NCBI GenBank assembly: GCA_002343775.1
Contig: DDSH01000012.1
Location: 1 to 64,000, forward strand
DNA: 64,000 nt
Reading direction: 5' to 3'
From: Anaerolineales bacterium UBA2395
GTDB taxonomy: Bacteria > Chloroflexota > Anaerolineae > Anaerolineales > Villigracilaceae
Part shown: one piece after another, positions 1 through 8,586 of the stretch
How positions within the stretch are numbered: position 1 is the first letter of the stretch
How the letters are laid out: every line of letters begins with the position of its first letter
Notes under the pieces: generated by a model
What the model was told of the DNA's origin: nothing
What the model saw: only the letters and a program-made list of their open reading frames with translations
Databases searched by the model: none
Translations under genes and position numbers: made by a program

Positions 1-2895
1 TCATGCCGTCATGCGGCGCACAAGTGAGTACTCGATCTCAAGAAACACAACCGACGAAAAGGCGATCAGATCCAGCCCGGTTGCCACGAGTTTAGGATTC
101 ACAACCAGAGCATCCAACCCGATGACACGCCGCGCGATCCATTCCTCACGTTTTCGTGGATTGACGCCGCTTGACAGAACCTCGGCGCGCACCCCGCCAT
201 CCCGTAGGATTTTCAGGATACGATCCTGAATGTCCCGTGTTCCCGTCTGGCGCAAGTAGATCAATACCTTGCGTCCCTGCTGGCGTTCAGCACGGCAGAA
301 ATCCACCAGCCAGGACTCCTTGGGCATGGTTTCGTCATCGACTACAGCCGGCAGTTCCATCAGTTCCTTTCGTCGAATGACTTCTCCTTTCTGATTAACT
401 TCATCCACCTCCACCACTTCATCCCGGAAGGCAGAATTTGGTCGCGCCAGAGTCCATTGCAACCAGGTGGAAAGATAGCGCCTGTTCTTGATCGCAAGGT
501 CACGCAACTTCTTTGCCATCGAACGATATTGCCCACCCTGCTCATCCGTCATCGTGAGTGTCACTACTTCTTCTGCATAATGAGGCAGAGCGAGACCCAG
601 ATCTTTTAGGGACAGGAATACAGTCGTGTCGAGCAGGCGGTTTACAATGGCGGGTGAAATCCCGGGTTGCTCCTTTGCCTGATTCTGGTATCGCCGATTT
701 CCAGTGAAACCATCCTCATCCCCATCTTCCGTGGCGCGCTTGCTCTTGCGGGTCATCTCCAACACACCATACAATCTTGCCCAGCGTTTCTCATCATTGA
801 AGGCAAAGTCTTTCCGCACGCTGGCATTCAAGCGATGGAGCAGCCAGAAGATGGATGTGCTTCGACCTCCAAAGAAGGTCCCGGTCAAGGTCAGGGTATA
901 TTTTGTTGAAGCAACCAATTGATGAAAAGCAATACCCCGATCCGATGCCTTGGCTGCGAGTTCGTGACATTCGTCCGCGATCAGCAGTTTGAATGTGCCT
1001 CTGGCTTGTTTCGCAATATATTCGGCGATTGCCCAACGGCGACCAGTGAATTGGAACAAGGGTGTGCCACAAATCCGTTTCCCCCAAATCGGCTTCCTGT
1101 TTTCATCTTGTACAAGCCTGCCTTTATCATCGAGTTCATATCCGTTGATCTCCACCTCACAAAATCGGCGTTTGTCACCAAGGTCTTCCAGACTGGTCGC
1201 CACCTTGGTAAAACCACCCGGCAGATTAATCTGAATTAGCGAGCCGCATGTAGGGCATGCCAGGGCTTCAAATACCCGCCCATCTTCATCATCCACAAAC
1301 CTTTTACACGTCACGGCATGTTCCCAACCAGCGCCATATTTTGCGGAGGTATGGGCAATCACGGCAACTGCCCTTTGCCCCAGCTCGCCTGCTTCATAAA
1401 GTTTCAGGAACCTGCTCACATCATTTACATCGCTCGGGTCATCTGCATTGCGACCAATCCGCTTCAATTCCATTGCTCTTGCACCTGGGATGGTTTCTTC
1501 GATTTCCCTGATCCATTTCGGCACGAGGTGCGGCGGACAGAGCACAATAGCGGGATAGGCATTCAACAGTTCCATGATCGCTGCGCCCGTAATCGATTTC
1601 CCGGCTCCCATCTCGCCCTGAACATTTCCAACGCCGTGTTTCATTATTGCCCTCGCAACGCCAGCTGCGATATGACGTTGTGTTGGCAACAGTCCTGGTT
1701 TCTCCTGTCCGGGCAATGGCTTGCGCTTTGTGCCTAATGTATCCAAGATCGCAGTCTCTTCCGGAGTCGGGTCAAAGTTGTACAAGGGACGATAAGTGGA
1801 CAGGATGTGCGCGCCGATCTGATCCCCATACTTGTGCATGAACTTGGAGAGTGGATCAACAGTATCAATGATCTCGATCCCGCTTTGGCGCAGGATGGCA
1901 ACCGTGGAAACGAATCGGTCACGGAAGATTTCAGAAGTCACGTTACCTTTCTTATCTGTGTTTTCCTCCACCTTCTCTGTTACCTTCACGACTCGACCCT
2001 TGACCAGCATCGGTTTGCCGTCTTCATCAGTCAGTCGTAGGGTTCCCATCATGCCGGATGCCATCAACATCGCGATGTGCCCTTTCTTTAAGGGCATGAC
2101 CGGCTGCTTCAATTCACCCAAACCACGTGTGGGGTTGAGCAGATCCAACCATTCCTTCGAGGAATGCAGTCCTCGTTTTTGTGTGGCATCCACGATCTCT
2201 TCCGGCTGCCAGTCCATGCGGGAAAAACGGATGGGTTGTCCTCCCGATCCTTTGTCAGTTGCAGGTAGTAATGTGTATAAAGGTTCTTCTACCTCAACCA
2301 ACATAGGCGGTTCCACATCAGCCCATGCCTGTACCTGATAGATTTCTTCATGGGAAGGGATTTTGTATTTCACCCGCTTAGTTGCCAATACAACAACCTG
2401 GTTGAATCCGGTTTCAGGGTAGCGGTAGATGCGGATGTTCTCGTAATACCCAGCCAGATGAGATGCCACATCCAGATCGCTCAGCAACGGATGTGGGACG
2501 ATGTAGACCAAGACACCGCCACGCACCAGTTTGGGTGTGGTGGATTTCAGGAACTCCAACTCCAAACGCTTCTGGTCGCCAAGACGATCATGGCTATAAG
2601 GTGGGTTGAGAAACAACAGAGTGATGGACTCGCTGGTCAAATAACAGGTCTGCCAGGGTGTGTTGAAGAGACGATCCATCTTTTCTGCAGCCAGTGCGGC
2701 ACGCGCAGGAGAAAGTTCCGCCCCCCAACTCTGGCAATGCAATGCATTCGCTAGGATGGAAGCGGCTGTGCCTTCACCGGCACAGGGATCAAGAAGCCTG
2801 CCGGAGTCGGCAGGCTTGAAATAGGTTTTGAGCAATTGAGCAACGTTGATTGACGTTTCGTAATAACCCATTTTTTCTAGGGCGGGGGGACGCAT
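1..2895 (-). CDS. DNA methyltransferase-helicase fusion (DUF6094-like plus SF2/SNF2-type helicase)
   Basis: A 964-residue protein with two parts. Residues about 34-45 (LLDPCAGEGTAA) form the SAM-binding loop and N97-P-P-Y100 is the catalytic motif of an amino-methyltransferase, as in DUF6094 proteins of mobile elements. A superfamily 2 helicase follows: Walker A GEMGAGKS at 427-434, DECH box at 641-644, a TGTFFGG motif, and Cys pairs (CPTCG) between them that may bind zinc. I chose the ATG at 2895 because AAAGGAG lies just upstream; a longer reading frame would run through the preceding hairpin. The C-terminus stops soon after the NPKLVATGLDL motif, before the arginine-finger motif VI normally found in this family, so the helicase may be truncated or frameshifted at the window edge. 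Likely acts on element DNA; last gene of the minus-strand block. Confidence 0.8.
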   Translation of the reverse strand: MRPPALEKMGYYETSINVAQLLKTYFKPADSGRLLDPCAGEGTAASILANALHCQSWGAELSPARAALAAEKMDRLFNTPWQTCYLTSESITLLFLNPPYSHDRLGDQKRLELEFLKSTTPKLVRGGVLVYIVPHPLLSDLDVASHLAGYYENIRIYRYPETGFNQVVVLATKRVKYKIPSHEEIYQVQAWADVEPPMLVEVEEPLYTLLPATDKGSGGQPIRFSRMDWQPEEIVDATQKRGLHSSKEWLDLLNPTRGLGELKQPVMPLKKGHIAMLMASGMMGTLRLTDEDGKPMLVKGRVVKVTEKVEENTDKKGNVTSEIFRDRFVSTVAILRQSGIEIIDTVDPLSKFMHKYGDQIGAHILSTYRPLYNFDPTPEETAILDTLGTKRKPLPGQEKPGLLPTQRHIAAGVARAIMKHGVGNVQGEMGAGKSITGAAIMELLNAYPAIVLCPPHLVPKWIREIEETIPGARAMELKRIGRNADDPSDVNDVSRFLKLYEAGELGQRAVAVIAHTSAKYGAGWEHAVTCKRFVDDEDGRVFEALACPTCGSLIQINLPGGFTKVATSLEDLGDKRRFCEVEINGYELDDKGRLVQDENRKPIWGKRICGTPLFQFTGRRWAIAEYIAKQARGTFKLLIADECHELAAKASDRGIAFHQLVASTKYTLTLTGTFFGGRSTSIFWLLHRLNASVRKDFAFNDEKRWARLYGVLEMTRKSKRATEDGDEDGFTGNRRYQNQAKEQPGISPAIVNRLLDTTVFLSLKDLGLALPHYAEEVVTLTMTDEQGGQYRSMAKKLRDLAIKNRRYLSTWLQWTLARPNSAFRDEVVEVDEVNQKGEVIRRKELMELPAVVDDETMPKESWLVDFCRAERQQGRKVLIYLRQTGTRDIQDRILKILRDGGVRAEVLSSGVNPRKREEWIARRVIGLDALVVNPKLVATGLDLIAFSSVVFLEIEYSLVRRMTA

Positions 2896-2918
2896 GGTAA
2901 TCTCCTTTTGGAAAATAA

Positions 2919-2948
2919 AATTCCCCACACCGAATGGCATGGGGAATT
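2919..2948 (-). terminator. Intergenic hairpin before the methyltransferase-helicase gene
   Basis: Arms AATTCCCCA and TGGGGAATT pair perfectly around a 12-nt loop. On the minus strand the second arm is followed by TTTTATTTTCC and then the AAAGGAG ribosome site of the next gene. The shape is that of an intrinsic terminator, but its place directly ahead of a start codon is repeated elsewhere in this block. Confidence 0.6.
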
Positions 2949-2967
2949 AGGTTGATTTTTTTATTAC

Positions 2968-3357
2968 TTACTTGACCTTACAAAACAACCGCCCGGCGAT
3001 GTTCACAAAGCCGAGCGGTTCATTCTTATCCAGATCCACGAATTCCGGTGTGCCGCGAGTCCAGTCGGCTTCCGAATGCCTGAACTGGATCACCAATGTG
3101 CGATGGTCACGACGCAACTCGTTCCACATCTGCCAGACCTCGCCGCGCCCTTCGCAGTAGGTGAATTCAAAGTGCTGCAGGGCGGCTTCTGCGATTATCT
3201 GCTTGCGGGCTTTGGCAGACATCTTCACATCCACGAATTCCAACAGACGCAGCCAGTCGGCTTTGCGCAGCTGCGCCAGCCAATACGATGGATGACTCTC
3301 TGGAGCCTGTGCCATGCGCAGATCAAAGATCTGATTTGCCTGAATGGTTAGAAACAT
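2968..3357 (-). CDS. Hypothetical protein, 129 aa
   Basis: I do not recognise the family. The protein is short and mixed alpha/beta in character, rich in Trp and charged residues, without signal peptide or membrane segment. It contains an AKARKQIIAEAALQHFEF helix and a central WQMWNELRRDH stretch. The start is taken at the ATG at 3357 because AGGAGG sits five bases upstream; a GTG one codon earlier would be too close. It lies 9 bp after the upstream gene, so it is probably cotranscribed with the two unknown proteins at 3367-4997. Confidence 0.6.
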   Translation of the reverse strand: MFLTIQANQIFDLRMAQAPESHPSYWLAQLRKADWLRLLEFVDVKMSAKARKQIIAEAALQHFEFTYCEGRGEVWQMWNELRRDHRTLVIQFRHSEADWTRGTPEFVDLDKNEPLGFVNIAGRLFCKVK

Positions 3358-3366
3358 CACTACCTC

Positions 3367-4443
3367 CTATATCTTCAAAATATTCTGATCAAGCAAGCCC
3401 TGCACCAAATCCACCCAGGGCTTGTTCAGGTCGATGCGCACCCCGCCGCGACAATCTCCGCCGGTATCCAGGTGCTGGATGTATTCCGCATCGAGGGCGT
3501 ACTTCCAGAGAGTCTGTGCCCAATCATCCGGGATGGGGAAGGCGAGAGTCTCCTGCAGGCGATGGATAGTCAGGGATTTCAATTTCTCTTCTACTGCTTC
3601 ATTCTCAAAGACCAGGGCATAGGCGACATCATCCTTTGCCTCCCACTTGCCAGGCAGCGCCTTGCGGCAAACGATCCCGGCATGCAGGACATTGAACTCC
3701 GGCAGGGGATGGGTCATCATCTTCACATCGCCGTCGGCAAGCACAGTCGTACCGCGCAGAGAACTGCCGCCTTTGCCACGGATCAGGGAAGCCCAAAGAC
3801 TTTCCACGCTGGTTTTGTGGGCGGCGATCCCGACATACACCAAGGTGTGTTGATATGGTCGATCCTTCAAGATCGCATAACCGGTGACATCCGCACGGGT
3901 ATGGGAATTGATCAAGATTGGAATACGTCCATCCGGGTAGAGATGTGGAACGGGAACTGCATCACGTAATGGCTCGATGCGGTACAGATAAACGCCTACC
4001 TGTACCCGCACCAGTTCGCGGTTAATCTCCCGCAGCAGTTCCGATGGACTTTGACTAATATTGATGCTGGTGAAGGTCACTTCGACATCATCGGATTGGA
4101 TCTTGACCGTGCGCGCGTTCAGGTCCACGATACCGATACCTGCCTTCCATTCCCGTTGGTTCATCAATGGAGCGGGCAACTCTGCGCCATCTTTGGGTGT
4201 GAACCAGAGTGCGCCGTGGAAGGGGATGTGTGGAGCGGCATCAAACGTGCCATAGGGAGCGGTGTAGTGATCGCGTCCCTGATACTCCACATCAGGCAGG
4301 TCGTTCAGACTGGGCAGCCAGAATTGTTCGTAGGAGGAGATCAGCACCTTGCCGTGCGCCTGTGCCTCCTGTTGGGCAGTTCGCAATTCCTCGATGCGTT
4401 CCTTGATGTATTCATCTTCATAGGGTTCGGTCCAGGTATTCAT
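3367..4443 (-). CDS. Hypothetical protein, 358 aa
   Basis: A soluble protein of unknown family, with an acidic helical N-terminus (residues 1-35) and a beta-rich remainder that includes repeated Asp/Val strands (GIVDLNARTVKIQSDDVEVTF). No catalytic motif is evident. Its ATG overlaps the stop of the 4440-4997 gene as ATGA, which points to translational coupling. Position within the replication and maintenance block suggests an element-specific accessory function, but nothing in the sequence says which. Confidence 0.65.
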   Translation of the reverse strand: MNTWTEPYEDEYIKERIEELRTAQQEAQAHGKVLISSYEQFWLPSLNDLPDVEYQGRDHYTAPYGTFDAAPHIPFHGALWFTPKDGAELPAPLMNQREWKAGIGIVDLNARTVKIQSDDVEVTFTSINISQSPSELLREINRELVRVQVGVYLYRIEPLRDAVPVPHLYPDGRIPILINSHTRADVTGYAILKDRPYQHTLVYVGIAAHKTSVESLWASLIRGKGGSSLRGTTVLADGDVKMMTHPLPEFNVLHAGIVCRKALPGKWEAKDDVAYALVFENEAVEEKLKSLTIHRLQETLAFPIPDDWAQTLWKYALDAEYIQHLDTGGDCRGGVRIDLNKPWVDLVQGLLDQNILKI

Positions 4444-4997
4444 AGGGTTTCCTCCAAAGATTTGTATTCCTCGATATGGATCTCGTCGTCGATCAAGGTT
4501 AGAGTCAGCCAGGGATTGGGGTTGTCCTCCAGTCCCAGATGGACTTGTTCACCGGGATGATCTTTTGCCATTTTTCGCGCAAGAGACAAAGCCTGCGGCA
4601 GATTGCCATCCATTCGGTTGGGATACAAGCCGAATTGATTGGCAATCAGGTTGCCTGCGCGCCAGACCTTGAAGATGCCATGCACTTCAGACAGGCATTC
4701 CTCGGGCAGTGCGGTCAGGGGCAGGCGGTAATCCTCCAACGCCGCGTCAAGTGAGTCCCAGGTGATGCCGAGACTGGAGTCGTGGTGATGAAAGACATCC
4801 TGCAACAGCCCGATGGCATCCTCGCGGGTAACCGCCTTGCCAACGCGGCGGGCGGCTTCATAGATATCCTCCACCTGCCAGACATGCGCGATCTTGTCGC
4901 GCCAGAAGCGATGCAGGCTGGGCAGGATGGTATTGGGTTCGAGATGAAGTTCTTTTGCAATGGCGTCCGCCATCTCTTCGATCATGTGGTCGTACAT
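4440..4997 (-). CDS. Hypothetical protein, 185 aa
   Basis: Unknown family. The first 70 residues look helical (MIEEMADAIAKELHLEP, HRFWRDKIAHVW, DIYEAARRVGKAVTREDAIGLLQDVF), and the last third is beta-rich and acidic. No signal or membrane segment is seen. The start is supported by AAGGAGA six bases upstream, just after a 15-bp hairpin (5022-5055). Its stop overlaps the next start by four bases, so it heads a small coupled set with 3367-4443 and 2968-3357. Confidence 0.65.
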   Translation of the reverse strand: MYDHMIEEMADAIAKELHLEPNTILPSLHRFWRDKIAHVWQVEDIYEAARRVGKAVTREDAIGLLQDVFHHHDSSLGITWDSLDAALEDYRLPLTALPEECLSEVHGIFKVWRAGNLIANQFGLYPNRMDGNLPQALSLARKMAKDHPGEQVHLGLEDNPNPWLTLTLIDDEIHIEEYKSLEETL

Positions 4998-5021
4998 AGG
5001 GTCTCCTTGTTTGGAAATAAA

Positions 5022-5055
5022 AACTGCGGGCTCGGTGGTTACCGAACCCGCAGTT
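5022..5055 (-). terminator. Intergenic hairpin before the 185-aa gene
   Basis: Fifteen-base arms (AACTGCGGGCTCGGT with ACCGAACCCGCAGTT) close a GGTT loop on the plus strand. On the minus strand the stem is followed by TTTTTATTTCC and then AAGGAGA of the 4440-4997 gene. It can end transcription from the upstream toxin gene; its nearness to the next ribosome site repeats the pattern seen at six other boundaries. Confidence 0.65.
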
Positions 5056-5075
5056 CATGGAAGTGGTTTTATTGT

Positions 5076-5528
5076 TTATGGTTGGATGAAGTCATCCTTG
5101 AAACGTTGTAAGACGTCCCCTGGTGTACCAATCTCGAAAGATAGATCGATCCGACTGCGATGTTTTAGGAAATGCTCCTTATCGTGTGTGACAAACCAAT
5201 CCGGTTTGGCAAGAATGGCTTCTGCCAGTACATGAGCATCAGGCGAATATTGAACATGAACTTCTGCAGCACTGATCTGCTTTTTGGTTGGCGCTTGTGA
5301 TGTTTCAATCGATGCGCTGGAAAGCAACTGGGCGAGAGTCGGCAGGGAGGTGGGCGCTTTGCGCTGCACAACTTCCTGACACTCAGTAAGTACAGTTGGA
5401 CCGACCACCAATTGCATCAAACCTGCCTCGCCCAGCAGAAACAATTTACGAGCGCCGCCAGTCGGGGAAAGGACAGCAGCAAAGATCACACTGGTATCGA
5501 GAAAGACTCTAGGATTTTTTGGTGCCAT
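5076..5528 (-). CDS. PIN-domain ribonuclease toxin (VapC-like)
   Basis: A 150-residue PIN domain. The first strand carries the usual acidic residue (VFLDTSVIFAA, D11), followed by a conserved acidic position in LTECQEVV, then SPDAHVLAEA and the last acidic strand WFVTHDKEHF. Together these form the Mg-binding pocket of PIN nucleases, which in VapC toxins cut tRNA or rRNA. The gene overlaps the end of the AbrB-type antitoxin gene by 20 bp, the standard toxin-antitoxin layout. It probably stabilises the element. The target RNA cannot be told from the sequence. Confidence 0.85.
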   Translation of the reverse strand: MAPKNPRVFLDTSVIFAAVLSPTGGARKLFLLGEAGLMQLVVGPTVLTECQEVVQRKAPTSLPTLAQLLSSASIETSQAPTKKQISAAEVHVQYSPDAHVLAEAILAKPDWFVTHDKEHFLKHRSRIDLSFEIGTPGDVLQRFKDDFIQP

Positions 5529-5781
5529 ATTCCGCCCGGACCTCGCGCAGGGTGCTCAACATTGATTCAAGGGTCTCTCCGGAGTCCTGCCATTCTTTGG
5601 CAAGTTTATCGGCGATTTCATCCACACGTGAACGTTTTGGGCTCATAATCACTACACCATCGCCCAACTCAATAAGAGTGAGGGTATCGCCCTCCTCGAT
5701 GTTATTGTGTTCCCGTAGTTCCTTGGGGAGGGTGATGATGCCCCGGCGGACGACCTGAACTTGGAAAGTATTGTTATTCAT
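5509..5781 (-). CDS. AbrB/MazE-family antitoxin
   Basis: Ninety residues with an N-terminal swapped-hairpin DNA-binding fold: VVRRGIITLPKELREHNNIEEGDTLTLIELGDGVVIMSP (residues 10-48) is a typical SpoVT/AbrB domain. The charged C-terminal tail (residues 50-90) would wrap the PIN toxin encoded immediately downstream. AGGA precedes the ATG at 5781. An 11-bp palindrome, CTGATTATCAG, lies 14 bp upstream and is a plausible autoregulatory site. Confidence 0.85.
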   Translation of the reverse strand: MNNNTFQVQVVRRGIITLPKELREHNNIEEGDTLTLIELGDGVVIMSPKRSRVDEIADKLAKEWQDSGETLESMLSTLREVRAEYGTKKS

Positions 5782-5794
5782 AAGCTTTTCCTAT

Positions 5795-5805
5795 CTGATT
5801 ATCAG
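5795..5805 (-). promoter_or_regulatory. Candidate operator of the toxin-antitoxin pair
   Basis: CTGATTATCAG is a perfect palindrome around its central base, located between a TATACT -10-like hexamer (minus strand) and the antitoxin start. AbrB-type antitoxins usually repress their own operon through such sites. Assignment rests on position and symmetry only. Confidence 0.4.
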
Positions 5806-5815
5806 TATATCAGTT

Positions 5816-5832
5816 TTGCGGATTATCCGCAA
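5816..5832 (-). terminator. Short hairpin after the 136-aa gene
   Basis: Arms TTGCGGA and TCCGCAA close a three-base loop. On the minus strand it follows the stop of the gene at 5857-6267 and precedes the toxin-antitoxin promoter region. No strong T-run follows, so termination would be weak. Confidence 0.35.
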
Positions 5833-5856
5833 TATGGGTGGTTATCAACATCTTCC

Positions 5857-6267
5857 TCAGTCATCCAGCCAGCGTTTCAACGACTGGCGTTCCTTCTCGA
5901 TCTGCCGGACCAGATCCTCGCGCACCTGGGTGTCATCCCATCCAGTGTGGTGTGCCTGTTCCAGTTCCTGCAGGAATTGTGTGATGTCACGTTTTGCCTC
6001 AGGGACGGGATCGAAGGTGGGATCAGTGGTCGCTTCCACCTGCACATATTCATGCCAGGGATGATCGTCCTCATTCACGACCGCGAAGAAGCGTTCCTCA
6101 AGCTGCATCTGCCCGGCGATGAAGAACAAGCCATCGGAGAGCAGGGAACGGATCTGTGTGTCGATCTCCTCAACGGTCAACTGCGTTTCATTCGAGAGGA
6201 TGACTTCGCCATGCTGCTTGTAATTGCTGGCATCGCGGTACAGGTAGATAAAGCGGATGTTAGTCAT
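5857..6267 (-). CDS. Hypothetical protein, 136 aa
   Basis: Family not recognised with confidence. It begins with MTNIRFIYLYRDASNYKQHGEVIL, a pattern I associate with small conserved proteins of mobile elements, then a helical middle (VEEIDTQIRSLL) and a long charged C-terminal helix (KRDITQFLQELEQAHH, VRQIEKERQSLKRWL). Soluble. It overlaps the upstream gene (6260-6658) by 8 bp and is surely cotranslated with it. Confidence 0.65.
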   Translation of the reverse strand: MTNIRFIYLYRDASNYKQHGEVILSNETQLTVEEIDTQIRSLLSDGLFFIAGQMQLEERFFAVVNEDDHPWHEYVQVEATTDPTFDPVPEAKRDITQFLQELEQAHHTGWDDTQVREDLVRQIEKERQSLKRWLDD

Positions 6268-6658
6268 GGGCGACCCGGCCTCCCTCCGCCCAACCCTGTG
6301 CCTTGATGTTGCGTGCCCACAGGCTCAGGAAGGAGGAGACCTCCTTGTGGAAGCGGGTGTCGATGTAAGTCTTGCCATCCTGTTCGATGAACTTTGTTCG
6401 ATATCCGAAGCAGGCTTGGGTGATGCCGGTCGGCACCCAGGAGGGGTAATGCAGCTCCACATCCGGGTCGGCGATCAGGTCGCCGTTCTGTTCGAAGTAG
6501 TGCGCGACAGAGATCATCTCACCGTGGCGTTCGATCACCAGCGGTTGATAGCCTTGCTTCTCAAAACGCACATGGAAGGAGTCCTTCTCTTGGAAATCCT
6601 CCAGCAGGTTGTGGGACTTGAGCAGGTGTTCGATGGTTTCTTGAAAGAGCGTGGTCAT
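6260..6658 (-). CDS. DUF6908-like protein, 132 aa
   Basis: The central part, GYQPLVIERHGEMISVAHYFEQNGDLIADPDVELHYP, resembles the short DUF6908 proteins of plasmids and integrative elements, where the conserved tract predicts a beta-sheet with an ExNGDxxxDP loop. The function of that family is unknown. AAGGAG lies upstream of the ATG at 6658, directly after a 10-bp hairpin. The family name is from memory of its consensus and should be treated as tentative. Confidence 0.6.
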   Translation of the reverse strand: MTTLFQETIEHLLKSHNLLEDFQEKDSFHVRFEKQGYQPLVIERHGEMISVAHYFEQNGDLIADPDVELHYPSWVPTGITQACFGYRTKFIEQDGKTYIDTRFHKEVSSFLSLWARNIKAQGWAEGGRVAHD

Positions 6659-6681
6659 TTTGGGTTCTCCTTGAAAAAGTT

Positions 6682-6705
6682 GGAGGACAGCGCTTGCTGT
6701 CCTCC
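6682..6705 (-). terminator. Intergenic hairpin before the DUF6908-like gene
   Basis: Arms GGAGGACAGC and GCTGTCCTCC with a four-base loop, followed on the minus strand by AACTTTTTC and the AAGGAG of the next gene. Same placement as the other boundary hairpins of this block. Confidence 0.6.
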
Positions 6706-6715
6706 ATTGTTTGAT

Positions 6716-7480
6716 CTATTCATCCCAACCGCTGATGCGGTCTTCGTAGGCGTAGTCCAGCCAGTTGTCGTCGCCGAGGCGTGCGGCATTCTCGTACTGC
6801 TCCACCAGCGGGCCCTCATCGGGTTCAACGTCCAGCTCCTGGTACTCATGATCCGGGCGAAGGATGACATCGGCGGGGAATTCGCCCGCACTCCAGATCG
6901 GGAGCGTGCGTGCAAGTTCATAGCCTGGTTTGCAGAACTCCTCGGGGTCGAGTTCCGGCGAGACGATCACCACATATTCATCGGAGTCGGAGGTGTAATG
7001 CGCGAGCAGATAGGGACCCAGTTCGGAGAGCGGCGCCTGTCGGTATTCAAAGGGCAGCAGGGGCACACCGGCTTTGGCAAACAGCCAGGTAACCTTTTCC
7101 TTGAGCCACTCAATATCCGCATCGCGGTTGAAGATCGTGCGGCGGTGGAAATCACGCGGGATGGAGGTCAGATTGCAGTACGCGTCCGGTTTCTGATCTG
7201 CCAGGGCATAGGCTGAGGTCTCGATCTCCAGCGCCACGATTACCTCATCATCCCATTTCCAATTCACACTGCCCACATACTCGCAGGGCTTGGAGAAGGC
7301 GCCAGGATGCATCACGATGCCGTCCCAGCCTTTGGGGTGATCTTTAGGCGTACACCAGACCTGAAAGCCGCCGCTGCCTGCTTCGAAGATCGCGGCAGGG
7401 TCGGGATTGGTGGCGATGTCGAGTTTGCGCGCCAGATCGAGCACGGGCTGCATAAGTTTGTGTTCGGATTGCATGTTCAT
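6716..7480 (-). CDS. Hypothetical protein, 254 aa
   Basis: Unknown family. Soluble and acidic, especially the last 50 residues (YQELDVEPDEGPLVEQYE). A beta-rich core includes FQVWCTPKDHPKGWDGIVMHP and DDEYVVIVSPEL. The ATG at 7480 is chosen because AAAGGAGATGAGACC precedes it; the open frame extends further upstream into the end of the neighbouring gene. It is the second gene of a group running from 9296 down to 6716. Confidence 0.65.
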   Translation of the reverse strand: MNMQSEHKLMQPVLDLARKLDIATNPDPAAIFEAGSGGFQVWCTPKDHPKGWDGIVMHPGAFSKPCEYVGSVNWKWDDEVIVALEIETSAYALADQKPDAYCNLTSIPRDFHRRTIFNRDADIEWLKEKVTWLFAKAGVPLLPFEYRQAPLSELGPYLLAHYTSDSDEYVVIVSPELDPEEFCKPGYELARTLPIWSAGEFPADVILRPDHEYQELDVEPDEGPLVEQYENAARLGDDNWLDYAYEDRISGWDE

Positions 7481-7493
7481 GGTCTCATCTCCT

Positions 7494-8186
7494 TTATCCG
7501 CCGCGCGGACCACTGTATTCATATTGATGATGGAATTCCTCGTCGCCTTCAGACCAGCGCGCATGACCACTGAAGCCCATGCCGCCCTCGAAGTATTTCA
7601 GCTCGAAGGTGTGATCGGGGAACATCGATGCAAGTTTGGCGATCACCGGGATGGGTGGACTCCAGGCAGTATCGAATTCCAGGAAGGCTTGAATGGGTTC
7701 TGCGTCCAGCAGCGGACTGCCGCATTGCTGGCAGGTCAGGACGATCATCGCCTCGGTCTTGTGGACCGTCCCGCAGTAGGCGCATTTGGATGTTTTGTTT
7801 AGGGGCTTGGAAGAGTCGGCGTGGGTGGTGAGATGGACATGACAGGCGTTCCATTTTGTCATCCAGTTGTCGCAAGCCCACTCATAGCCGCCCGAGTTGT
7901 AACCATCCGCGATCCACGGTGTGCCGGGTTCAACGCCATATTCCGCGCCAAGGGCTTCCAGTTTCTGCTGGCGCTCGGGGTCATCGTTTTCGATGTCCGC
8001 GAATTTTTCCCGATACTCCTCCGCGCGTTTGTCCATGTCGCGATAGATCTGCGGATAGGGGATGATGCGGTTGAAGTCCAGGATACGTTTGTCCTGATCG
8101 TGAATGGAGTCAGAGCGGATGGTTTCAAGCACTTTGTTGACATCGGGACCGCTGATGGTCAGTTCGTTTTCAGTCCAGTTCGGCAT
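7494..8186 (-). CDS. Api92-like protein with a zinc ribbon (DUF1281 type)
   Basis: The start MPNWTENELTISGP and the later tract DNWMTKWNACHVHL match the ferredoxin-like fold family typified by the phage protein Api92 (DUF1281), found in phages and mobile elements with no known activity. This copy has an inserted zinc ribbon: CAYC and CQQC pairs about 18 residues apart. I set the start at the ATG at 8186 (ACTCCTT complement gives AAGGAGT upstream). 230 residues, within the family's usual size. Confidence 0.7.
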   Translation of the reverse strand: MPNWTENELTISGPDVNKVLETIRSDSIHDQDKRILDFNRIIPYPQIYRDMDKRAEEYREKFADIENDDPERQQKLEALGAEYGVEPGTPWIADGYNSGGYEWACDNWMTKWNACHVHLTTHADSSKPLNKTSKCAYCGTVHKTEAMIVLTCQQCGSPLLDAEPIQAFLEFDTAWSPPIPVIAKLASMFPDHTFELKYFEGGMGFSGHARWSEGDEEFHHQYEYSGPRGG

Positions 8187-8190
8187 GAGA

Positions 8191-8586
8191 TTACTCCTTG
8201 GGTTTTTGATTTGAAGAGGTTGGAAAATCCTGCAGGAGACCCAGCAGGATGATCTGATCGCGTGCCTCGACGTGCAGGCGCAGGCTGTGCTCGATGTGGC
8301 GGCCTTTGACCTTGTCATCAACGAGGAAATCGAAGGTGAAGGAAAGAGCGGGTCGTTGATCAAGGACCAGATGGTGATGGGCAAGCCAGAGTGCGTCGTA
8401 GAGCAGCTGGTCGTGCTCGTCCTCGTCGCCATGCCACAGGGCATCGCAAAACGCCTGGCTGATCTCCACTTTTTTGGTGAAGCCGAGAGGAGCGGTTGCC
8501 CAGCCTGCATCCAGCCAGGTGGCGGGTTGCAGCCGTTTGCGCGTTTGCGCGGGTGCGAAGGGCAGGTTGAGGGTCAGTTGCATCAT
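8191..8586 (-). CDS. Hypothetical protein, 131 aa (DUF6573-like)
   Basis: The arrangement AGWATAPLGFTKKVEISQAF..ALWHGDEDEHDQLLYDALWLAHHH followed by beta strands recalls DUF6573 proteins, small proteins common beside RadC and SSB genes on mobile elements. The match is by eye and uncertain. Its start codon shares one base with the stop of the RadC-like gene (TGATG), so the two are translationally coupled. Confidence 0.6.
   Translation of the reverse strand: MMQLTLNLPFAPAQTRKRLQPATWLDAGWATAPLGFTKKVEISQAFCDALWHGDEDEHDQLLYDALWLAHHHLVLDQRPALSFTFDFLVDDKVKGRHIEHSLRLHVEARDQIILLGLLQDFPTSSNQKPKE

Noticed and set aside
6257..7216. 319-codon plus-strand open frame
   Set aside because: Antisense to two minus-strand genes with good ribosome sites; no family match.
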